DNA of 64,000 nucleotides from Arcuatula senhousia (lineage: Eukaryota; Mollusca; Bivalvia; Mytilida; Mytilidae), in the NCBI GenBank assembly GCA_963971305.1, contig OZ020306.1:42181512-42245511 (forward strand). The letters run 5' to 3'. This document shows positions 34,601 through 46,600 of the stretch, one piece after another. A model generated the notes under the pieces. It saw nothing but the letters and a program-made list of their open reading frames with translations, did no database searches and was not told the origin of the DNA. Made by a program: the position numbers and the translations under genes. Each line of letters opens with the position of its first letter. Position 1 is the first letter of the stretch.

Positions 34601-37600
34601 TCGACCTGAACGACGCCAAAGTTATATGCAGTATGCATGATTTTCACACATTGTATGTACATCTGTATTGAATATAAAAAAAATATTTAACATTTTTATA
34701 TTTTCCTTTGAAAAGTGTTCTTGACTTGATAGAACAACTTAAAGTAAAAGTGCAAAGTGAATTTGAAATTAAAGTTCAATTAAAGGAGTCATATAAGATA
34801 ACTTTTCTTATAAATCTATACTTTCCGCTAAGTTTGGCTGTTAATAACAATACTATCCACATGATCCATTTTGTTTTTCACAATCCTGTTGTGTCTTTTG
34901 TTATTACCAGACCAACATATCGCAATAGGTTTTGCGCAATAAAACTTAGTTTAAGCAATCATTTCCTTTGGAATGTATGCACTAAATCACGACCATAATT
35001 TTAAATTGAAGATCGCAATCATTATGGTCGTGATTTATTATTTTTAGGTGTGTTTTTGCCTTGTTTTGTCTGTTCTCTTGGGCATTTAAGATTGATCCTC
35101 CAAAGTATTGTAGTTTTGTTATTACCTTTATATCTCTCCCCAGAAGTAAAAAATAAAGTTCACCAATATAGTGGCTTACAGATTTCTAAAATATAGTAAA
35201 ATTGTAATTCCAATGCCCTCGACAAGACCAGAAAATATAATTAGAACGGACTGTACAATTCTGAAAATCAAATAACAAGAACACGCAACTCTACACAATA
35301 TGCATACCAAAATATCGAAAGCAGGCGATCGATAGTTTCCGAGAAAACTGTTACAAAAAGTGTGACTGACGCACGCTCACACGCACACAAGCACCCACAC
35401 ATGAATGGACACATGTATTTCTATGTCCCCGCTCCGCATTGCAGCGGGGGACAATAACTTAATCTTGCACTGTGGTTGTAAGGGAAGCAAATGTTATAAT
35501 TATATGGTATTCATTTTAAAAAGATAGAAACAAGTTATTATAAACAATAAAAGAGATAACACTACTAAAATATAAAAGATCTTCTTGTTTTTATCTTTAA
35601 GATATGGTTTCAACTATCAAATTGATATTGTTTTTCTGTTAATCCGTTTGGTACTATGAAAAAAAAAAGTTTTAGATTATTAACATTTTATGAGGTTCTC
35701 AAAATGATCCATATTGCACAAAAATAAGAGAAAAATATTTGGCCCCGCTAATACTTAAGTGAAACTTTATTATGTTTACCTTCAATGTTATAACATATAA
35801 AAAAATAGTACACTACCAACAATTTACTTACATTTTATTGGTACAAAAACAGCCAGTATATATACAGTACTTCTCTGCCCAGTCATTTTGCAGTACATTT
35901 CATACCTGTCATTTTGCAGTACTCTTATTATCTGTCATTTCACAGTAATGATGGTTGCATTCATTTACCAGTACTGTCATATAATGTTAATTTACAGTAC
36001 TGTTATATGCAGTCATTTTACAGTACTGCAATCTGTAGTCATTTTACAGTACTGCAATTTGCTGTCATTTTGCAGTACTGCAATTTGCTGTCATTTTGCA
36101 GTACTGCAATTTGCTGTCATTTTAAAGTACTACAATCTGTAGTCATTTTACAGTACTGCAATTTGTAGTCATTTTTCAGTACTGCAATTTGCTGTCATTT
36201 TCAGTACTGCAATTTGTAGTCATTTTTCAGTACTGCAATTTGCTGTCATTTTCAGTACTGCAATTTGCAGTCATTTTACAGTACTGCAATTTGCTGTCAT
36301 TTTACAGTACTGCAATTTGCTGTCATTTTACAGTACTGCTTATTGTTGTCATTTTTACAGTACTGCTATTTGCTGTCATTTTACAGTACTGCAATTTGCT
36401 GTCATTTTGCAGTACTGCAATTTGCTGTCATTTTACAGTACTGCTATTTGTAGTCATTTTGCAGTACTGCTATTTGTAGTCATTTGACAGTACTGCTATT
36501 TGTAGTCATTTGACAGTACTGCTATTTGTTGTCATTTAACAGTGATGTTATAACTGAGTTAATAGCGGTTTTGGTAATACTTTACACGATGCTTTCTATG
36601 TATGTATATGTTTGTTTGTTAGGTGCTTTACTTCGTAAGCAGTATCCTGGAAATAATTAAGTGGAGGAAAAGGAGCACACAATAAGGCCAATCCGAGTGG
36701 TTACTTCTTTTGACCGCCATTCGAAAGATGCGAGTGTAGCAGCGGGCAGATAACTTCCTGTAGGGGATCTCAATCTTATCAGGAAATGTAGTAGGGTACT
36801 TTTATGCGCTAAAATTCTGGCGTTTTTTCCAACAGGTTTTACGCATTATATCCTGACGACCTCGGCATCTCTCGACAACAGGGCTCATTCAACCACACTT
36901 CATAGAGGCTTCGTGTAGTAGAGGTATAGCACTGGTGAATTGTGTGAGGCAAAAAGGTCGAGTCAGAGGTACTGAAGAGGCATCCGAATATCATAAGACC
37001 GAAATTTTCGAAGACAAAATCGAAAGACGAGAAATACAAAGACAACACAAACAACATAAAATTACAAAAAAGCACAACTGAAAGACAACCGACAACAAGA
37101 ATTCAAGTCGCAACAAGAGTTAACTCAGGTGCTCCGGGTGATGGGGATGTTAGTACGAATGTAGTTGGTCATGTGTACAGGTTTCTGAGCACTTTATAAA
37201 TAAAGGTTATAACAAAGGCACAGGATACGGTTACGGCAAATTTGGGCAAAACCGTAATAAGAAATTCTTGTTACGGCAAAGACGAAAATCGGGAACGGAC
37301 GACGGGACGGAGACCAAATCATTTACGACCGTAACAATTAACTACCATATTTTTAAACTCAATTTCGAACCTCCCCACCAGCAGCCGATATGAGACGTAT
37401 TTTCTTATAGCCCTGCTCCAAAAGTCAGTCACAAGCCTGTTGCATATTAGCTCTCTAAACCCGCATGCTGTTAATTTATTACGAAGAGGTGTGTATGTTT
37501 TCGCTAGCATTATCTTCGTACAAAATTGTAGTAGGGGGGCGAAAATTCGAATTTGCATGTAACATACTTACAAATCGGAGTACTGACTTAAATTCATTTT

Positions 37601-40600
37601 ATTTCAAGGGGTCGCTCCGAGATTTCCACAATTAGCATTTGGAAGGTCCTAGATGCTTCCTCCTTATACATGTATGATCCGGAATACAACAAAAGCAACT
37701 AACTTTTCTGAATCACCCGAGTTCACACTTTTTATAACTTGTGTTATCATGCTTTAGTTGCTTTTGTGGATTATTTTTCAACGTGATGTTTGTGTTTTCT
37801 GCTTTGTTTTAGCATATGCGAATCCAGGGGACCTGAGTGCCCCGCCCCACCCTTTTGGGGATAAATTTGGTTGACTATATACGAAATCACTGAAACGTGA
37901 AGAAGACGTTCATCCTCTTAGGCCAGTCAGTGGATCCCTCTTTTCAGAATTTATGGATCCGTCCCTGCTTAGCAATATAAACTTTGATATTCGGATGCTG
38001 CTTTGGTACCCCAATGCTTTTGTATATCTACACAATTATTTAACTGTCCGTTTTACTGTTTAACTTGCTAATGGTTTAGACTGACTGCTATATACTACTT
38101 AAATGTTAGGCACTGGCTATTTTATCCGGCGGTGTAAGCATAATTTATGTTTACCCGGAAATAAACAAGAGGCTCCCAGGAGCCTGAATCGCTCACCTGG
38201 TCTTGATGTTGACCCTGTACTTTTGTAGAGCTAAATGAGCTGAACATTTAAGCAAGCAACAGCTTTTCTCTACCTGCAATAGTTTTCATTCTATAGGCCA
38301 AAAACACCATTTTTCACCTATAAGGGGCCATAACCCCTATAAGGAGTCATCTGACAACTTCAACCCTATGGAGACTTTTGTAGAGCTAAATGAGCTGAAC
38401 ATTTAAGCAAGCAACAGCTAATCTCTATCTGCAATAGTTTTCATTCTGTAGGCCAAAAACATGAAAAATCGCTTTTTTCAGGGGCCGTAACCCCTATAAG
38501 GGGTCATCTGACAACTTCGACCCTATGGAGAATTTTGTAGAGCTAAATGAGCTGAACATTTAAGCAAGCAACAGCTAATCTCTATCTGCAATAGTTTTCA
38601 TTCTGTAGGCCAAAAACATGAAAAATGGCTATTTTTCAGGGGCCGTAACCCCTATAAGGGGTCATCTGACAACTTCGACCCTATGGAGAATTTTGTAGAG
38701 CTAAATGAGCTGAATATTTAAGCAAGCAACAGCTAATCTCTATCTGCAATAGTTTTCATTCTGTAGGACAAAAACATGAAAAATCGCTATTTTTCATGGG
38801 CCGTAACCCCTATAAGGAGTCATCTGACAACTTCGACCCTATGGAGAATTTTGTTGAGCTAAATGAGCTGAACATTTAAGCAAGCAACAGCTAATCTCTA
38901 TCTGCAATAGTTTTCATTCTGTAGGACAAAAACATGAAAAATCGCTATTTTTCATGGGCCGTAACCCTATAAGGGGTCATCTGACAACTTCGACCCTATG
39001 GAGAATTTTGTAGAGCTCAATGAGCTGAACATTTAAGCAAGCAACAGCTAATCTCTATCTGCAATAGTTTTCATTCTGTAGGCCAAAAACATGAAAAAAT
39101 GCCATTTTTCAGGGGCCGTAACCCCTAAAAGGTATAATTCCACTATAAACTGCTCAGAAACCTGTACACTTGACCAACTACACTCGTACTAACATTCCCA
39201 TCGTTCACCACAGTCTCTACCTTACCATTGTCAATTTTCACTCGGATGCGACCTTTATACTTCACACAATTCACCAGTGATATACCTCAACGACACGAAG
39301 CCTCTGTGATGTGTGCCCCATGTGGTTGAATGAGCCCTGTTACCGAGAGATGCCGAGGTCGTCAGGAAATAATGCGTAAAACCTGTTGGAAAAACGCCAG
39401 AATTTAAGCACATTAAAGTACAGTGTACCCTGCTATGTATATTTCTTGATAAGATTAAGATCCCCTACAGGAGCCTATCTGCCCGCCGTTACACTCGCAT
39501 CTTTGAATGGCGGTCAAAAGAAGTATCTATCCGGATTGCCCTTCTTGTGTCCCCTCCTTTTCCTCCACCCAATCATTATTTCCAAGATACTGCTTACAAA
39601 GTAAAGCACCTAACAAACAAACAAACAAACAAAGCTATACATACATAGAAAGCATCGTGTAAAGTATAACTAAAACAGCTATTTACTCAGTAATAACATC
39701 ACTGAAAAATGACAACAATTAACAGTACTGTAAAATGACTACAAATAGCAGTACTGTAAAATGACTACAAATAGCAGTACTGTAAAATGACAGCAAATTG
39801 CAGTACTGTAAAATGACTACAAATAGCAGTACTGTAAAATGACAGCAAATTGCAGTACTGTTAAATGACACCAAATAGCAGTACTGTATAATGACAGCAA
39901 ATAGCAGTACTGTAAAATGACTACAAATAGCAGTACTGTAAAATGACAACGATAAGCAGTACTGTAAAATGACAGCAAATTGCAGTACTGTAAAATGACA
40001 GCAAATTGCAGTACTGTAAAATGACAGCAAATTGCAGTACTGAAAAATGACAGCAAATTGCAGTACTGTAATATGACAGCAAATTGCAGTACTGTAATAT
40101 GACAGCAAATTGCAGTACTGAAAAATGACAGCAAATTGCAGTACTGTAAAATGACAGCAAATTGCAGTACTGTAAAATGACAGCAATTTGCAGTACTGTA
40201 AAATGACTGCATATAACAGTACTGTAAATTAACATTATATGACAGTACTGGTAAATGACTGCAACCATCATTACTGTGAAATGACAGATAATAAGAGTAC
40301 TGCAAAATGACAGGTATGAAATGTACTGCAAAATGACTGGGCAGAAAAGTACTGTATATATACTGGCTGTTTTTGTACCAATAAAATGTAAGTAAATTGT
40401 TGGTAGTGTATAACCTTTAATGTGTCTGGATTTTTTATATTTTACTTCAAGACACCCTACACCGTATTCAAGTGCCCACTTCGGACGCAAATCAGGTCCA
40501 ATTTGGATGGACGAAGTTGCATGTAGTGGAAAAGAGAGTGATATTGGGTCTTGTTCTTTTAGTGGATGGGGTATCTCTAATTGTAACCACGGAGAAGATG

Positions 40601-43600
40601 CAGGCGTTGACTGTGGTAAATGCGTTACGTTAACGATGTCGGAGGGTCAGCTTTTGAGATTTTTGACATTTTTTCGGAATCCTCGGATTTTTTCCATCCA
40701 AATAAGGCAAACAATTGCACAATTGCACGGCAAACCTATTTTTTCTTTTGTTTCAGGTCTTTATCACATCATAAATATCTGTTAAATAATTTGTTTTCGA
40801 ATTAATATTCTAACCACATTTTCACAGGTATAAACAGCTAAAAACAGAGAAAAACTTTTCCCGCAAAATTTTGAACTCTTATTACCGGTCACCTATCAAC
40901 ATTTTTAGCTTACCTGTATTTTGTATTTTTGATTATACCCCCATGCTCAAATATTTCACAACATCATCACTTCCAACTCACCCTCGAACATCGATTTTGA
41001 TGTGTTTGGTTTATATCCAATCGCCTAAAGTCAAAATTTAATTTTGTAATGACAACTTGTGGAGTTCAGATTATAAGCCGATAAAACACTGGATATGAAC
41101 GCGGATGATCTCGCAAGAACTAAGTACTATTTCACACAAGGATCAGGCAGGGTTGTGGCGAATTGATAATTTCCAATTTTAGATTTTGGAGTATAGATGC
41201 ATTTATTTTACCGTAAAAACCAACTCATTGCCGTTTATACATTTTTAAATTTAGTTGGTGCCTAGATATTTATGACTCTTTATACAGAAAAAAAAAACAT
41301 GGAGGGAAATTTTCCTGTACTTTTCACTGTACAATGAAACTAAGTTTTGACTGGTAATGTCACCTTAACCCCAGATCGACTTAAAAACTTAGAAGTGAAA
41401 ACAAGTTTCCTTGGATTGCTTTACCTTACTGAATTTACTCGACTATTGAAATTATTTTATGTAGATCTATTACTTATCGATGTGCCACACTTTTAATGAT
41501 ATCTATTAATGGAGTCTTAGTCTTTAAGTAGTACATTTATACTTAAATGAATAGAATGGTTCTTGTTGCATAATGAGTCCAAACATATATATTTAAAATA
41601 TAATAAAATAAATAATGTGCAATTTATGTATAGTTAAACCTGTTTTACCATGATTATTCCAAATTAAAAGATGCCCAGACGCAATTGATACCTACTTAAA
41701 CAAAATGTCGAAATTTGCATCGTTAATTTTTAACATGATGAAGTACATGTATAGTTAATGATTTCGTACAAGCAAAAAAGTGTGTTTTTTTTAAACTTTT
41801 ACTTAAAAATGTCTTTAAATCGTAACAAATACATCTTTTTGTGGGTTTGGTTTTTCTTATTTATTAAATGATTTATTCAGGTACGGCAGTAAGACTTGTG
41901 AATGGAAACCACGATTTCGAAGGACGTGTCGAGGTCTTTCACAATGGTCAATGGGGGACCGTTTGTGACAACAACTTTGGTGTTGAAGAAGCGAGAGTAG
42001 TATGCAGAATTCTTGGTTATGAAAGAAAGTATGTAAACTAAGCCGAAAGTATAAAAAGTATATTTTATTATGGAAATCATTTAAAAGTTCTTTTCAAAGA
42101 ACTACTGTAAACAACATAATAACAAGTAAAGTTACATTTAAGAATTGACTGTAATAATTTTTTGGTTTATTGAACTATAAACTAAATTTTTCATGGGGTA
42201 CATGTGCACCATTAAAAATCTAGTTTATGGCTTCTATAACAGAAAAAAAATATTACATTTAATATTTATAAAAGAAATTATTGATATAATCGGCGCGGAA
42301 AAAAATATTTTTTCAATAAAATTATTTATTAAAAATTCGGTTAATAAAATTGGCGTCTTAATATTTACACCTGTCAATCGCATTTCACATGGTGTTCGTG
42401 CAACTGATATGGTCGTTAATCCAATCAAATTCTTTTGACTTTTTAAACCCAATTTTCTTTCTATGCAAATGCAACTAATAATTTTCTAAAATTTATTCAT
42501 TTACTAATAGCACCTCTAATGAGTCTTGAATAGACAAAATGCGCTCAAGCATGGCAACATTTATTGTCTGGAACTTTGTTGTATTTTTATTTCACAAAAA
42601 ATATGAACAAAATTTGTTTGTTATTTACAGAAATCCTATAATTTATCCACCTGCTCATTTTGGGCATGGGATTGGAACAATATGGCTCGATAAATTTAAC
42701 TGCGGAGGTACAGAGACGGATATAGCGTCATGTGTTGGTACATATAACAAATACTACCTCCAAAGGTACACAACATCATGTGGATTTTTGGGTTGGTCAA
42801 GATGCGCACGTTATCGAATGTCACTTTTATCAACACCAAGTGAATGGGGTCATCATCACTGTACACATGACGAAGATGTGTCCGTGTCATGCAGTATGTA
42901 TATCAAAAATATAGTTATTAAAGTTTTGTCTAATTTTCTTCTACACGTTATAACATCTAAAAGCATGATGTATTAAGGCGAAGTTGATTATATTGGTATA
43001 TGTTATATAGGTGCAAACTTTTCTTATACTACAATAACACAAGTTTTTTTTTCTGATAAGCGACTTAATAGTTATGGGTGTGAACTGAGTTTTAAAGAAT
43101 AGAAAATAATAATTGTGAACAAAAATGACAAAAAGAAAAAAAATAGGAAACCCACATTTATGTATTGAACAATCCAATACTTTTTTTCGACTTCCTTAAT
43201 AAAAGTTCATGCTGTAATCGTGTCAGTGCCAGTTTCAATTTTTGTTCTCTGTGAATCCGTTGTGTCCTTTATCTCAAGTCCCTGCAGATATATGAGATAA
43301 AGTCACTACATCCAGAATTCAGTGATAGATTATAATCAATATATAACGGAAAGTCAGATTAAAGAGAGCTAGTCTACGATCTTTTTTAGTCTAGAAATGA
43401 TTGTAGGAAGTCTGTTTCATAAACTAAACCACTAAACCTCTTTCATTTCTGTTGACTTTAATACTAATGGCAATAAAATCATGTTATTCAATAAATAGTG
43501 TCGATCGAATGTGGATCCTGAAGAATTCGAAAGAACTTTTGGAGATTCTTAACTCGATATCAGTTTCATCTTGCAATAGCATCAAAGCTTTCGGTTTCTC

Positions 43601-46600
43601 CACTATTTACACTTCTATTCCACATGAACAACTCAAATCACGAGTGGCACAGCTGATTAAACGCAGCTTTTTCAAAAGGAATGGAAAACACAGGTACAAA
43701 GATTTGGTAGTCGATTACACTAAGACTTACTTTGTCATCAATGAGTCTAAGAAAAAAGAACAAATAAACAGAAGACCAAATAGTCGACATGCTCAATTTT
43801 CTTATCGACAACATATTTGTTCAGTTTGGTGGACGTGTTTTTCAGCAAACAATAGGGATTCTAATGGGCACTAATTGTGCACCTTTGCTTGCTAATTTGT
43901 TTCTACATTCATATGAAGCAGACTTCTTTCAATCTCTTCTAGACAAAAAAAATCGTATACTATCTCTGTCTTTTAACCTCACATTCCGTTATATTGATCA
44001 TGTCCTTTCACTGAACAATGGTGACTTTCTCCATCTCATATTTCCCAGGAATTTGAGACAAATGACACAACGGATTCTAGGAAGTCTGATTCATATTTAG
44101 ATCAATACCTCGAAATTGACTCTCAAGGAAGACTTTCGACAAAGCTCTATGACAAACGTGATGACTTCAACTTTCCAATCGTCAACTTTTCCCTTTTTGT
44201 GTAGCAACATTCTGCCTGCTCCTGCTTATGGAGTCTTCGTATCCCAGTTGATTCGTTACTCCAGAGCTTGCGGGAAGTACATCGATTTCCTTGGCAGAGC
44301 GTCACGTTTGACACAGAAATTGCAGGGTTATGTTGCTCCACGGTAACTGTCTTCACTCAAGAAATTTTACGGTGGACACCGCGCACTCGTAGACAAATAT
44401 GGGATTTCTATCTCTCAAACGAATGCAGATGTTGGTTTGTCGTAGAGATTTATTTTGTCCACCTTTACCTGATTTGACACACTGAATTAGAAATAAGCAA
44501 GACGATGAGTGTGCTAGAGCAGGCAGGAACCGTTTACTCTTCCGAAACACCCGAGTTCACTCGTGTTGCGACTTGAGTTCGCGTTGTTGATTTCCGTTCA
44601 GTTGACTTTGTGTTTTGTGTTTATTATTGGTTTACCGGTTTCGTCGTTGCCCTTTTGGACTTTTGACACTCGAATTGGTGTCTCTTTGCTTCTTTCATAT
44701 GAATTAACAAACCGAAATTACGTTTAGAATAACTTGCAAAGCAACTTATTATTCAAGATCGATTTCGATCAACCTTAATTGATTTGCGCGAATTTAATAC
44801 ACCATGTTTTGGTCGATAAAGATTTGCTCTAAATCGTTTTTTTTTGATAAAAAAAATAACTTGGAATATAACTGATATCTAAAGTTATTATAGTTATACT
44901 AATTTGATATAACCAAATAACTTAAATTTGTGTTGGCATGGATTTGCCTTTGATGGAAATCCTTTGTTACAAAGGATAAGACTCAGTTTTGGCCCAAGAT
45001 TTACTATGAAATTAAAACTGAGCATAGGGATGTCTTAAGTTGCTGAAACATTGATCAAATATGAGGCTTAAAGAAAAAGATTAACTTTGCCAATTCAGTT
45101 TAGTTTTTTGCAAATCATTTAACTCAAAACGATATAAATTAAGGAAAAAGTCCTACTTTCATTGAGTTTTAATGATTTTACATGTTGGCTGTGTTTGTCC
45201 CGTTCTTGTTGGTGTTGTCTCTGCCCTTTCGGACTTTTGACATTTGGTGGGTAACCCAATTGGTACCTCTGCTTCTTTCACACACGTTTTGGTCTGGAAG
45301 AATGTGAGTGCATTAAACAGCAACTTAATACTTGGATGAAATGTTTAAATTGATGAATAATATCATTTCTAAAAGTTTGAAGTTGTTGGTTTTATGCACC
45401 CAATGTATTCTCAATGCAAATAAGCATTGGGACCATATGAAATACAATACAAAAAACTGGTATAAAACGGTAAATTTGTTTATGCTGTATATCGATATTT
45501 CAAGGAGTAACCTCTCATCAGCAGCATTTGAATCAAAACTTTTGAAGATCACAAACCATAAGCATTGAATGAAAAGTTCTCATAACAAAAAAGGAAAGCC
45601 AAATCCAGCACCGAGGATATCGACCTAGCTTACAAGGAAATAAACCTTGTGTTTTAAACAATTTTGAATTTTTGAACAATCGGAAATTTCAATGAGAAAA
45701 AATATTATAAATTTATTGGTACAATCGTGTCAAACAAGTCTGACTACCAGGCTTGTGATTACCTTCGGAGACCTCTGGTCCACCAGCAGCGGAGATTTTC
45801 TCTAGTTTGTCTATTACTACCGCTTAATGCGATGTCATAATTGCGTCACAATGAACTTATTTTGTATGTTTTCTTTGTAACCACATATAAGTTGATATTC
45901 ATAAAAATATCATTATATTTCAACCAACTACATTTTCTTGGGCAAATAATGGGTCTTAATGCCCCTCATCCTTTGTTTTGCCTAAGTTTCTTTCGTTTTT
46001 TATTGAAGTCAAAATTAAAGAAAAGGGTTGGCATGGTTTATATAGATCAGACAAATAAACACATGTAACTGTTTATCTAACAGTTTTCAAGTGATTCATA
46101 AACACATGTTTAAGCAAATGAGTATCAGTTACGATTGATTCCTATTTTAGAAACTCAGATCAGATTAGTAAACGGAAAAACATCAACAGAGGGAAGAGTT
46201 GAAGTGAACTACGGAAACCAATGGGGGACTATTTGTGATGATTCATTTGGGCCTGAAGAAGCAAAAGTAGTTTGCAGGATGTTGGGCTTTGATGCAACGT
46301 AGGTTTCCATCATTTTTGTATGTTAAACGGTTTTAATGTTAAAATATTTTTTATGAACCAAGATGTATTTCGAACAATTTTATGTTGCCTTTTTATATGT
46401 TTAAGATGTTTTCGGGGTAACAATTAAAACAGTCATCATTGTTCTTTATATGATAATGTCAGTTATCCTTGTAAACATACCCAAGGTTGTGTCTTTTTTA
46501 TTTTTTGTCTTCTTTGTTTTGAGTATCCCCTATACATCTATATATAAGCACATTTGTTTTGTTCCTTTTGTTAGGTTTCTATAAACTAATATATCATTTC

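Larger units (their letters stand above)
35809..40410. mobile_element. 4.6 kb element with ~1.3 kb inverted arms carrying a 26 bp minisatellite
   Basis: The outer ends TACACTACCAACAATTTACT (35809) and its complement (ending 40410) mark two arms, about 35809-37195 and 39139-40410. In each arm a minisatellite of a ~26 bp unit, CAGTACTGCAATTTGCTGTC plus ATTTTA, spans about 35870-36545 and 39715-40340. Inside that, a further ~600 bp per arm also matches inverted (for example CTGACGACCTCGGCATCTCT and its complement at about 39350). The core between the arms, 37196-39138, holds other repeats. No transposase was found. It sits wholly in the intron of SRCR domain 5. Confidence 0.85.

Noticed and set aside
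39719..40490. Open frames of 155-189 codons on the minus strand
   Set aside because: They run through the 26 bp minisatellite; the unit lacks stops in several frames and gives the same cyclic Cys/Phe/Leu peptide each time. The mirrored copy at 35888-36479 shows the same artefact.
42737..42835. A 99 bp mini-intron inside the SRCR domain 6 exon
   Set aside because: GT...AG combinations near the edges do not restore the reading frame, and the whole stretch is open, so an in-frame insertion fits better.
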